From NCBI RefSeq assembly GCF_002289455.1, contig NZ_NTFS01000001.1, positions 1 to 59,301 of the forward strand: DNA of 59,301 nt, given 5' to 3'. The position numbers and the translations under genes are program-made. Shown piece after piece: positions 36,483-43,457 of this stretch (positions are counted from its first letter, which is position 1; each line of letters begins with the position of its first letter). This DNA is from Brunnivagina elsteri CCALA 953 (GTDB taxonomy: Bacteria; Cyanobacteriota; Cyanobacteriia; Cyanobacteriales; Nostocaceae). Under the pieces are notes generated by a model. That model was not told the origin of the DNA. It did not search any database and saw only the letters and a list, made by a program, of their open reading frames with translations.

Positions 36483-36764
36483 CAAGGCATAGGCTAAATA
36501 AACCGAGCCGTAGCCTTTTTCTAAGTCTTGTAGGTGCAGCAGCTTAACACCCTGTAAATGCATTTTTAACTCTTCTGCGATGCTTTCAGGTAACATTGTC
36601 ACCCTACTTTCATTACCCTTTGTATCGCGTACTGTAATTTGATTTTGCTCAAAATCAATATCTTTAACCCGTAAACTTAGTCCTTCAGTTAACCTTAAAC
36701 CAGTACCGTATAGTAATTTGATTAGAAGCTTGTGTACTCCTGATAAATTATCAATAATTGCTAA

Positions 36765-36955
36765 GAGCATGTTTGAAAAGTTTTAGGATGTATAAATTGT
36801 CATTCTGAGTGGAGCTTTGCGGAACGTACGCGCTACGCGTTGCCGCAGGCTAGAATCTAGAGTTTAGCCTACGTACTGAGATGCTGAGTCCCAAGGGGAC
36901 ACGCTACGCGAACGTTCCTCAGCATGACATAGAAGGAGACTTTTCAAACACCCTC
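36765..36955. mobile_element. MITE, 191 bp, IS5-group-like ends, inserted in intI
   Basis: Terminal inverted repeats of 17 bases: GAGCATGTTTGAAAAGT at 36765 and the complement of GAGGGTGTTTGAAAAGT ending at 36955 (15 of 17 match). TAA is duplicated at both sides (36762-36764 and 36956-36958). No coding capacity; the inside is a mosaic with GCTACGC-type motifs. End sequence and 3-bp TNA-type duplication fit the IS5 family (IS1031-like), which would supply the transposase in trans. Confidence 0.85.
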
Positions 36956-37300
36956 TAAGACTTCTTCTTTTACCAGGACAGTTGGTAAATATTTAGATTT
37001 TTTTGCTCTAACTGCATCTACTTTTAAATCTAAATCTTGTTTTAATACATGCTTGTAGAGAAATAGAACTGCATGAAGTGCTTGATTTTGAGTAGATGCA
37101 GCAACTTTCTGATTAACAGCCAAATCTGTCAAAAACGCTTCAATCTCAGCACTCCCCATCTCCTTGGGGTGTTTTTTATCATGAAAAAATATGTACCGTC
37201 GAATCCAGTAAACATAAGTTTTCTCTGTTTGATATGAATAATGTTTCACTCGAATGGCATCTTGTACCTGCTCCATTAGCTTTTTTGGACGTTGTTCCAT

Positions 37301-37314
37301 AGTACATTTGTTGG
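37301..37314 (-). promoter_or_regulatory. LexA-box-like sequence at the intI start
   Basis: AGTACATTTGTTGG directly before the intI start codon matches the cyanobacterial LexA box pattern (RGTAC-N3-DGTWC) except at the last C. IntI genes in other bacteria are LexA-controlled. One mismatch at a conserved position makes this weak. Confidence 0.25.
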
Positions 37315-37409
37315 TAGATATAGCTTCTTGTATCCCGATAAATCATGTTATCCGGACAACATTGGGATAACCCCGATACTTACACTGAAAATTCTGTTTA
37401 ACCAAGCAA

Positions 37410-37617
37410 ATGGGGGGTTTATACGGAATAGTTCTTTTGAATAACCCTGCATGGGGATTTATACGGAATATTTTCCGTATAACCCGCTTAAAAAGGTTAC
37501 TTATGAGGAAAGATTCGGAATAATACAGTGATTGGGGGGATTAAACAGAATAGTTCGGTATAAGTACCTTGTGGAAGGAGATTATATGGAAACTTTCGGT
37601 ATAATAAATAGTTATGC
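37410..37617 (+). other. Candidate attI recombination region
   Basis: Between the intI start and the first cassette. It holds four degenerate copies of a ~35-45-base unit (starting near 37410, 37451, 37531 and 37575), each with the pattern GGGG-ATT-ATACGGAATA-TTC-GTATAA. One copy contains a perfect palindrome ATACGGAATATTTTCCGTAT (37461-37480). It ends at the core site GTTATGC (37611-37617), which is the exact reverse complement of the R'' box GCATAAC of the first attC. attI sites typically have an array of integrase-binding direct repeats before the core. Confidence 0.5.
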
Positions 37618-37699
37618 GGCTCGTCCAATGGAATAGATGACTGAGCCAGAGAATTAGCAATAGTCCATTAGAGTGAGGTGAATTTACAGAGAAGATATT

Positions 37700-38143
37700 A
37701 TGGCGATCGAAATCAAAATTCTCAACCACGGCGACTTGGATATTCTCAAAAATGTCGATCCAGATGTATTCGATGATCCCATTAATATCGCACGAGCTAT
37801 TGAGTTCCTCGGCGATCCTCGCCATCACTTAGGTGTTGCGATTGATGGCGATCTTGTCGTCGGATTTGTCTCAGCCGTTCATTACGTTCATCCTGATAAG
37901 CCTTGTCCAGAACTGTGGATTAATGAAATTGGTGTCGCAGCAAGCCATCAGCGGCAAGGCATAGGGAAGCAATTGATGAATGCGATATTTGCGGTGGGGC
38001 GGGAGTTGGATTGTGAGTCTGCTTGGGTGTTGACAGATCGCGAAAATACAGCCGCGATTAGCCTTTACTCAGTTGTTGGCAATCCAGAATCACCAACTGA
38101 CCATGTTATGTTCTCGTTCGATCTAGGGCGATCAAATTCATAA
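37700..38143 (+). CDS. GNAT acetyltransferase in integron cassette, AAC(3)-I-like
   Basis: 147 residues, GNAT fold. Acetyl-CoA binding motif A is intact: 'INEIGVAASHQRQGIGKQLM' with Q/R-x-x-G-x-G/A, followed by 'LDCESAWVLTDRENTAAISLYSVVG' and a final beta strand 'DHVMFSFDL'. This resembles aminoglycoside 3-N-acetyltransferase type I (AAC(3)-I), common in integron cassettes, but whether the substrate is an aminoglycoside cannot be shown. It is the only gene of cassette 1 (37612-38277), in the standard orientation with its 3' end facing the attC. A GAGAAG box precedes the ATG. Confidence 0.85.
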   Translation: MAIEIKILNHGDLDILKNVDPDVFDDPINIARAIEFLGDPRHHLGVAIDGDLVVGFVSAVHYVHPDKPCPELWINEIGVAASHQRQGIGKQLMNAIFAVGRELDCESAWVLTDRENTAAISLYSVVGNPESPTDHVMFSFDLGRSNS

Positions 38144-38194
38144 GAATGGAGAGTGAGATCCCATTGCTGTAGTAACAGTCCATATGCGATCGCC

Positions 38195-38283
38195 GCATAA
38201 CAACCCCAATGCACACAGACCGTACACAAGGTTATCTGTGAGTATTCAAGGTCGCTAGCGGCGGGTGATTGGGAGCGTTATAA
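38195..38283 (+). other. Integron attC recombination site 1
   Basis: R'' GCATAAC (38195-38201) and R' GTTATAA (38277-38283). The adjoining L arms pair as in attC: CCCAATGCAC on the left with GTGATTGGG on the right, leaving one unpaired G in the left arm (the extrahelical base that gives the strand preference). Total 89 bases, within the normal 57-141 range. R' is off the GTTRRRY consensus by one base (T). It ends the GNAT cassette. Confidence 0.75.
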
Positions 38284-38356
38284 ATTTAATACCAAATGCG
38301 ATCGCGTTATAAAAAGGAAAAACTGCGATCGCTCTCAATTGATTCAGATAGCGTAG

Positions 38357-38482
38357 ATATTTCAGTTAAGTCAGACTAAAGGAGATACAGTTCAAATCCA
38401 GGGGAAGTTGGCGGAGATAAGTCTCGACTTCGGCTATGTGCTGCCTATCCTTTGTACGCCCAACGAACTAATGGGAGATTAG
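38357..38482 (+). pseudogene. Remnant of an MNT-type nucleotidyltransferase
   Basis: A 41-codon open frame without start codon reads 'GKLAEISLDFGYVLPILCTPNELMGD' at its end. The 'AEISLDFGYVLPI' stretch resembles the region after the active-site Asp pair in MNT (minimal nucleotidyltransferase) proteins of MNT/HEPN toxin-antitoxin pairs. A stretch upstream in another frame (DSDSVDISVKSD) may be the preceding part, shifted. Lies in cassette 2 between attC1 and higA. The identification rests on a short match. Confidence 0.35.
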
Positions 38483-38485
38483 GTC

Positions 38486-38587
38486 ATGTGGATAGATAAA
38501 ATTGTCGAAGAAATCCACCGCATTCGCGAAGAGTATGCGAAGTCTTTCAACTACGATTTGGACGCAATATTTGCGATTTTCATTTAG
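38486..38587 (+). pseudogene. Truncated small conserved cyanobacterial gene
   Basis: 33 codons: MWIDKIVEEIHRIREEYAKS then FNYDLDAIFAIFI and stop. It matches the start of a small hydrophilic cyanobacterial family (WxDPIVEEVRKIREE...FNYDL..I) usually near 70 residues and often next to PIN- or nucleotidyltransferase-type genes. It is cut short after about 29 family residues. GGGAGATTAGG precedes the ATG. It may have been part of a toxin-antitoxin locus. Confidence 0.45.
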
Positions 38588-38612
38588 GCTTCCTTTGTAG
38601 GCTAAGTCATAG

Positions 38613-38930
38613 CTAGCCTACACCAGCAATGATTTGTCCGATGTCTTGGGGAGTCGCACCTGTTGCCAACATTGCTCGGATCAGCAATTCAAGTGAAACT
38701 GATGGATCGCCATTTTCAGCTTTGGCAATCCGAGGTTGGCTAGAGCCAATTTTAGTGGCAAGTTCACTTTGAGTCATTATCTTCTGCCGCTGACTTTTCA
38801 AACTCTTGCTAAGAGCTAGCTTGATTTCAACAAAGATAATCTCTTCAGGTGTTAATTCTAAAAAGTCTGAAACAGTTCCAATTTTCCAGCCTTTTGATTC
38901 CAAAAGCTCTTGTTTCGTCTGCTCCATCAT
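38613..38930 (-). CDS. higA: HigA-type antitoxin (XRE helix-turn-helix)
   Basis: 105 residues. The C-terminal half is an XRE/HTH_3 fold: 'MTQSELATKIGSSQPRIAKAENGDPSVSLELL' (about 52-83). The N-terminal ~45 residues include a Leu/Glu-rich helix 'LELTPEEIIFVEIKLALSKSL', the usual pattern of HigA partners of Gp49/HigB toxins. It starts one base after the toxin stop (38932-38934), so it is translationally coupled; the toxin-first order is the hig order. It is oriented against the cassette direction, as is common for toxin-antitoxin cassettes. It binds the toxin and probably the operator at 39286-39303. Confidence 0.88.
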   Translation of the reverse strand: MMEQTKQELLESKGWKIGTVSDFLELTPEEIIFVEIKLALSKSLKSQRQKIMTQSELATKIGSSQPRIAKAENGDPSVSLELLIRAMLATGATPQDIGQIIAGVG

Positions 38931-38931
38931 C

Positions 38932-39277
38932 TTATTCCTGCTGGTCAGTATCGTATTTACTCAAGCGTTTCTTACAAACCTCAATTACACTTTTAGGTGT
39001 TGCTCTTGTTGTCTTATTAAATACCTCAATAATCAAGATTGCATCTTCATCGATTCGATAAATAATCCTCCAATTTTTATCCACGTCTCTAATACGTAGC
39101 TCATGAATGACAATGATATCCTATACTTGGCATAGGACGCGAATGTGGTAAACCAAGGGTTTCGCCTTCCTGTAGTTTTCTGAGTAAGACACCTGCCTCT
39201 ATCCGTGCTTCTAAACTGAAAGGTGGAGTTTTAACCTCACCATGCAGCCAAGCCAAAGGTTTGCTTTGATCACCCAT
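38932..39277 (-). pseudogene. higB: HigB/RelE-type toxin broken by a 4-bp duplication
   Basis: From ATG 39275-39277: 'MGDQSKPLAWLHGEVKTPPF' and 'GVLLRKLQEGETLGLPHSRPM', then in another frame 'HELRIRDVDKNWRIIYRIDEDAILII' and a C-terminus ending with TDQQE before TAA 38932-38934. This is the Gp49-like/HigB mRNA interferase fold. The frames join at a tandem TCAT-TCAT (plus strand ATGAATGA, 39103-39110). Removing one copy gives a continuous 113-residue protein. The antitoxin downstream is intact. Confidence 0.8.
39103..39110 (-). other. 4-bp tandem duplication causing the higB frameshift
   Basis: ATGAATGA on the plus strand. Without one copy the reading goes 'GYHCHELRIRDVDKN' as in intact HigB proteins; with it the frame stops 2 codons later. 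Confidence 0.75.
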
Positions 39278-39285
39278 CCTGCATT

Positions 39286-39303
39286 TATATCATATCTGAT
39301 ATA
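39286..39303. promoter_or_regulatory. Putative HigA operator
   Basis: TATATCATATCTGATATA is an inverted repeat (7-bp arms with a 4-base spacer) lying 9 bases upstream of the higB start. HigA antitoxins bind such palindromes to repress their own operon. Confidence 0.5.
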
Positions 39304-39329
39304 CTAATGTATAGTAATGCGTCCCTGCT

Positions 39330-39415
39330 GTCTAACAAACCGGTTGGAGCGGACTGGCAAAGTTGGTCGTGTTGTACCAAAGGTCACTAACAGCCGCTCA
39401 ACCGGAACGTTAAAT
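39330..39415 (+). other. Integron attC recombination site 2 (near-canonical)
   Basis: R'' GTCTAAC (39330-39336) fits RYYYAAC and R' GTTAAAT (39409-39415) fits GTTRRRY exactly. The arms CCGGTTGGAGCGG and CCGCTCAACCGG pair with one unpaired G on the left arm, the standard extrahelical base. Total 86 bases. It ends cassette 2. The R'' (reverse complement GTTAGAC) does not match the cassette start GTTATAA at 38277, so the cassette is probably a fusion of two. Confidence 0.88.
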
Positions 39416-39681
39416 CGACCACTTTACTTAGTGTATTTGTACTATGTACTGCAATTATTGGTAAGTGGCGTATTTAATGGACGATCACGATCGCGAAGCT
39501 TAATAAGCTAAAAAGCACCTAAATCATATATTAGGGCAGGCAGGGATGCCCACCCCACAATAATTATAATAATTTAGATTATATGATTTAAATGCGGAAC
39601 AGCTTACCAAAATCGCACCTAAAAAATCCAACTGGATAGAAAAAGAATTTAAATTTTTCGTTATAAGTGATTGTTTTCAAG
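39416..39681. other. Region after the last attC
   Basis: About 265 bases without gene, AT-rich, with a HIP1-like site near 39487 and an AGGGCAGGCAGGGATGCCCAC repeat motif near 39532. No further attC was found, so the cassette array appears to end here. Confidence 0.5.
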
Positions 39682-39752
39682 TAGGGGTGTAGTTCGCTTC
39701 TGTTTTAGTAGTATAATTGCACTACTAAAGATAGCTTGCATTAACACCCCTA
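39682..39752. repeat. Nested inverted repeats near the prxQ 3' end
   Basis: Outer arms TAGGGGTGT (39682-39690) and ACACCCCTA (39744-39752); inner arms TTTAGTAGT (39704-39712) and ACTACTAAA (39721-39729); all perfect. It may be a short non-autonomous element or the prxQ terminator region. Confidence 0.55.
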
Positions 39753-39772
39753 TCTAAGCCATGTGTAAAAAA

Positions 39773-40210
39773 TTACAACCCTAGCGCTGCCAAAACATCA
39801 CTTGCGTGAGTAGTAGTATTCACAGTTCCATCAACGTGAATAATTTTGCCGTTACCATCGATGACATAGGTGACACGCTTGGCATAACCACCACCATCAA
39901 CATCGTAGGCTTTAATCAAGCTTTGATTAGTGTCTGCCAAAAGTGGAAAATTTAAATTGTACTTTTGGGTAAACGCTTGGTGAGAAGCTTCATTATCAGC
40001 GCTGACTCCCAACACAACCACATCTTTGTTTTGATAATTGGGTTGAGCATCTCGAAAACTACAAGCTTGCTTGGTGCAACCTGGAGTGTCATCTTTGGGG
40101 TAAAAATATAGGACTACAGTTTTACCCTGGAAATCGGATAATGAAACGGTGTTACCGTTTGTATCTTTGACAGTAAATGCAGGTGCATCAGAACCAATTG
40201 TTAAAGCCAT
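39773..40210 (-). CDS. prxQ: Peroxiredoxin Q (Bcp)
   Basis: 145 residues. Thioredoxin-dependent peroxidase that reduces hydrogen peroxide and alkyl peroxides. The peroxidatic Cys is C45 in 'YPKDDTPGCTKQACSFRD' with the resolving Cys at C50, the spacing that defines PrxQ. The remainder, 'VVVLGVSADNEASHQAFTQK' and 'LPLLADTNQSLIKAYDV'-like segments, is standard. No signal peptide; in cyanobacteria it is soluble. Monocistronic. Confidence 0.95.
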   Translation of the reverse strand: MALTIGSDAPAFTVKDTNGNTVSLSDFQGKTVVLYFYPKDDTPGCTKQACSFRDAQPNYQNKDVVVLGVSADNEASHQAFTQKYNLNFPLLADTNQSLIKAYDVDGGGYAKRVTYVIDGNGKIIHVDGTVNTTTHASDVLAALGL

Positions 40211-40362
40211 AATTAACTCTCCCTGTGTGGCGAATGTTAATGCACCGTAATTTTACAATAATTTACAATAGTTAAGACAAGAGAAGGGAAAAAAGGGAAA
40301 GCAGAAAAATTCATTAATATCCCCAATCCCCAATCCCCATTGCCCAATTCCCCAAATAAACT

Positions 40363-40767
40363 ATGTCTGCTGCAAATTTTTCTAATCCCACACCTTTTAT
40401 ATATTCAACTCAAACCCTGACACGTGCCGATCGCTCGCTGATTTGTTCGCCATTTAAATATGCCTTATTTGAGACAATGGGTAAAAACAGAGTTGCGATC
40501 GCAGAAATTGCTGGTAATGTTGGCGTTGTTAAGAGTTATACCAAGCGTTCTTTGTCAGAATTAGTCACCGATAACGAACTTGTGTGGTTAATTCAGGTGG
40601 GGATATTACGTCGCGAAGTCGATGGACAGGGGATTACAGATAGTTTTCGCCTCACACCCCTTGGTCGTAAAATAGTCGAAACATATCAAACCAAATCTTG
40701 GCGAAATCCCTCATGGAGCGATCGCATTTACGAAACTATAACTCGCTGGTTGAGACTACCCTTCTAG
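40363..40767 (+). CDS. Conserved cyanobacterial protein (Npun_F0494-type)
   Basis: 134 residues. The sequence, 'IYSTQTLTRADRSLICSPFKYALFETM' and the region near 'AIAEIAGNVGVVKSYTKRSLSE', plus 'RREVDGQGITDSFRLTPLGRKIV', resembles a family named after a Nostoc punctiforme gene, present across cyanobacteria. The C-terminal part has winged-helix-like character (R..T.LGR...). No function is known to me. Stand-alone gene between prxQ (divergent) and cobQ. Confidence 0.65.
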   Translation: MSAANFSNPTPFIYSTQTLTRADRSLICSPFKYALFETMGKNRVAIAEIAGNVGVVKSYTKRSLSELVTDNELVWLIQVGILRREVDGQGITDSFRLTPLGRKIVETYQTKSWRNPSWSDRIYETITRWLRLPF

Positions 40768-41030
40768 AATTAGATGGTAATGAGTTATCAATAAAGGATA
40801 AAAGGGAACAATAAATACGGAAACGTCAATCCCATTTATGAAAACTTTAATGTAGTGTTGGTTAATGATTAGGGGTTTTTGCTTAGTGGTGATTGGTTTG
40901 TGCTTGTGTTTTCCGTAACTACTAGCTATAAACCAGTCAAATATAACTACTAAGTTTTGACCATTCATATCACATTTACTACATCCGATTTTTCCCTAAG
41001 ACTCCGACTCAATCTAAAAATAGAAAAATT

Positions 41031-42506
41031 ATGAAAGCAATTATGGTGGTGGGAACTACATCCAGCGCGGGAAAATCACTGATAACAGCAGCGATTTGTC
41101 GAATTTTGTCCCGTAGAGGCTGGCGAGTTGCTCCCTTTAAAGGTCAAAATATGGCTAATAATGCCTATGTGACTGCGAGTGGTGGCGAAATGGGCTATGC
41201 TCAAGCAGTTCAAGCTTGGGCTGCTGGAGTCGTTCCTTGGGTGGAAATGAACCCGATTTTGCTCAAACCTCAAGGTGATATGACTTCCCAGGTGATTATT
41301 AAGGGTAAACCTGTTGGTAAAGTTACGGCATCTGATTATTACGAACAATATTTTGATATCGGTTGGAAAGCGATTGAAGAATCCCTACAGCATTTGCAAA
41401 CCGAATTTGATTTGTTGATTTGTGAAGGTGCGGGAAGTCCAGCAGAAATCAATCTCAAACACCGCGACTTGACGAATATGCGAGTCGCAAAACATCTGAA
41501 TGCATCGACAATATTAGTCGTTGACATTGATAGAGGTGGTGCTTTTGCCCATGTTATCGGAACACTGGAATTACTGGAACCCGACGAACGCGCTTTAATT
41601 AAAGGTATTGTGATTAATAAATTTCGAGGACAGCGATCGCTCCTCGATTCCGGGATTAAATGGCTCGAAGAACGTACTGGTATCCCGGTAATAGGTGTAA
41701 TTCCTTACCTCGATCAAGTATTTCCGGCGGAGGATTCCCTTGATTTATTAGAGCGCAAATCCCACAAGCAAGGTAGTGAATTGAATATTGCGGTAATTAG
41801 ATTACCTCGTATTTCCAACTTTACTGATTTTGACCCCCTCGAATCCGAACCCAGTGTTAACATCAAATTCCTCAGTCCCAAGCAAGATTTGGGACATCCT
41901 GATGCCGTAATTATTCCCGGTACAAAGACGACAATTCCTGACCTATTGATGATGCAAAAAACAGGGATGGCTGAGGCAATTCAGCATTATGCAGCTTCTG
42001 GTGGCACGGTTTTAGGGATTTGTGGTGGGTATCAAATCTTGGGACATATGATTGCCGATCCAGAAGGTGTCGAAGGTCAAGCGGGTAGATTCCAAGGGTT
42101 AGGATTATTACCAATAAAAACTGTAATTACTGGACAAAAAATTGCCCGTCAGCGTCAAGTCAGTTCCAACTTCCCCCAAGCTGGTTTACCCGTAACCGGA
42201 TTTGAGATTCACCAAGGGCGATCGCGTACTGAAATTCCACCGAATGATACTCAAGGTTTCCAAACATTATTCGATGACCCCAATTTAGGTTTAGTCGATG
42301 GTTGTCAATCGGTTTGGGGTACTTATTTACATGGTATTTTTGATAATGGACCCTGGAGACGTGCTTGGTTAAATCGCCTACGTCAACAACGCGGTTTAAA
42401 GTCATTACCTACGGGTGTTGCGAATTATCGCGAACAACGGGAAAATCTCTTAGATTCCCTTGCCACCGAAGTCGAACGTCACCTAGATTTATCGACATTT
42501 TTGTAA
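41031..42506 (+). CDS. cobQ: Cobyric acid synthase
   Basis: 491 residues, usual length. The enzyme amidates four carboxylates of adenosylcobyrinic a,c-diamide using glutamine and ATP, a late step of cobalamin synthesis. N-terminal P-loop domain: 'MVVGTTSSAGKSLITAAICR' (~4-23). C-terminal class I glutaminase domain: nucleophile Cys in 'TVLGICGGYQILGHMI' and His/Glu region near 'VDGCQSVWGTYLHGIFDN'. Followed 83 bases later by a ferredoxin on the same strand. Confidence 0.96.
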   Translation: MKAIMVVGTTSSAGKSLITAAICRILSRRGWRVAPFKGQNMANNAYVTASGGEMGYAQAVQAWAAGVVPWVEMNPILLKPQGDMTSQVIIKGKPVGKVTASDYYEQYFDIGWKAIEESLQHLQTEFDLLICEGAGSPAEINLKHRDLTNMRVAKHLNASTILVVDIDRGGAFAHVIGTLELLEPDERALIKGIVINKFRGQRSLLDSGIKWLEERTGIPVIGVIPYLDQVFPAEDSLDLLERKSHKQGSELNIAVIRLPRISNFTDFDPLESEPSVNIKFLSPKQDLGHPDAVIIPGTKTTIPDLLMMQKTGMAEAIQHYAASGGTVLGICGGYQILGHMIADPEGVEGQAGRFQGLGLLPIKTVITGQKIARQRQVSSNFPQAGLPVTGFEIHQGRSRTEIPPNDTQGFQTLFDDPNLGLVDGCQSVWGTYLHGIFDNGPWRRAWLNRLRQQRGLKSLPTGVANYREQRENLLDSLATEVERHLDLSTFL

Positions 42507-42589
42507 CATTCCCCCGTAGAGACGACCCGATGGGTCGTCCAAATAGCAATTAAAATTGTAAAATCGCATATTAATAAATCCAAAATCAA

Positions 42590-42829
42590 ATGAGTGTTCG
42601 TATCCGCTTTTTACCCGACGATATTACCGTCGATGCCATAATTGGCGAACCCCTGCTTGATGTAGCCGATCGCGCTGGGGTATCTATTCCTACAGGTTGT
42701 TTAATGGGTTCTTGTCACGCTTGTACAGTGGAATACGAACATGGAGATGTTGTCCGTGCTTGTATTTCCGCAGTTCCCCCTGGACGGAATGAGTTAATTA
42801 TTCATTTGTTTAGCGATCCAACTTGGTAA
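42590..42829 (+). CDS. Small [2Fe-2S] ferredoxin
   Basis: 79 residues with the plant-type cluster motif: C37, C42 and C45 in 'PTGCLMGSCHACTVEY' and C58 in 'VRACIS'. The pattern C-x4-C-x2-C-x12-C is close to that of photosynthetic-type ferredoxins, but the protein is shorter than PetF (about 98) and ends in 'IIHLFSDPTW'. It is an electron carrier; its partner is unknown. It follows cobQ on the same strand and could be co-transcribed. Confidence 0.9.
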   Translation: MSVRIRFLPDDITVDAIIGEPLLDVADRAGVSIPTGCLMGSCHACTVEYEHGDVVRACISAVPPGRNELIIHLFSDPTW

Positions 42830-42962
42830 GGTGTTAATTTTGTGGCAAATTAACCTAAAATCTATCACACAATTTTTGTAAGAATGATATTTTTGGAACC
42901 GTAAAGACGTTCAAGTACAACATCTCTTAAAACCCCCAGTAATAAGGCTAACTGAATTTTAC

Positions 42963-43313
42963 TTAAAAATCTTGATTCAGCAATAATTCAAACTCAGATT
43001 GCAGAGCTTTTATATCAGCTAATCTGGCAACAATTAAGTTATCTTTCCCTGCATCTTTTAAGCGAGATTTCCAGTAGCAAATACTATCAGAATTATTCAT
43101 CCAAAAACTAATTACAGTTTCAACTACTTCATCGCTATTCCAAGACATTTTTGGTGTTACAGATTCTGCTGTCTCCAGGAAAGCATCAAGAGTACAAGTG
43201 TGGGTTCCCAAGTATTCTACACCTTGATTTGGCTGACTTTGACCACTTTGCAACTGCTGATTAAAAAAGTGCAAAACTGGAGATACCCCTATAATATCGA
43301 ATGCATATTTCAT
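42963..43313 (-). CDS. Conserved hypothetical protein
   Basis: 116 residues, soluble, no signal or membrane segment. Starts MKYAFDIIGVSPVLHFFNQQ and contains 'WNSDEVVETVISFWMNNSDS' with Trp/Asp-rich motifs. I recognise no domain. It is divergent from the EamA transporter (43660) across a gap with a long hairpin and repeats. Confidence 0.65.
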   Translation of the reverse strand: MKYAFDIIGVSPVLHFFNQQLQSGQSQPNQGVEYLGTHTCTLDAFLETAESVTPKMSWNSDEVVETVISFWMNNSDSICYWKSRLKDAGKDNLIVARLADIKALQSEFELLLNQDF

Positions 43314-43390
43314 TCCAATCCTCCAATTAGTTAATCGGTTGGTTTTGGTATTAGCAAAAAATAATCTGTATCTCTATATGACCCCATCAA

Positions 43391-43440
43391 TAGTTATTCT
43401 TTTTTTGATAGCTATAAACCTCTCAAAAAAAGAATAACTA
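43391..43440. other. 18-bp perfect hairpin in the divergent gap
   Basis: TAGTTATTCTTTTTTTGA (43391-43408) pairs without mismatch with TCAAAAAAAGAATAACTA (43423-43440); loop 14 bases. Too long and too perfect to be chance. Possible remnant of a mobile element end, cruciform, or terminator. Confidence 0.7.
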
Positions 43441-43457
43441 CCGATAATTAGCTTCAC

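Larger units (their letters stand above)
36145..37300 (-). pseudogene. intI: Integron integrase (IntI), broken by a MITE and a frameshift
   Basis: N-terminal part 37300-36959: 'KKLMEQVQDAIRVKHYSYQ' and 'ASTQNQALHAVLFLYKHVL', the SAM-like core-binding domain. C-terminal part: '[22 protein letters not shown]' (first catalytic Arg), the IntI-specific insert region around 'ALERKY' and '[11 protein letters not shown]...KDPRSG', then '[22 protein letters not shown]', '[17 protein letters not shown]' (Tyr nucleophile) and [10 protein letters not shown]. This is the integron (not phage/Xer) subtype. A MITE (36765-36955) splits it; removing 194 bases restores the frame (VKEEVLAIIDN). A second break, one base lost near 36465-36482, separates the frames. 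Repaired length would be 320 residues. It is probably inactive. Confidence 0.9.

Noticed and set aside
37410-37610. Possible CRISPR array
   Set aside because: Repeats are degenerate and of unequal spacing, with no unique spacers of constant length; an attI-type region fits better. No CRISPR array was found in the window.
38381-38410. tRNA-like GTTCAAATCC motif
   Set aside because: No acceptor stem, anticodon arm or D arm can be built around it; no tRNA genes were found by eye elsewhere.
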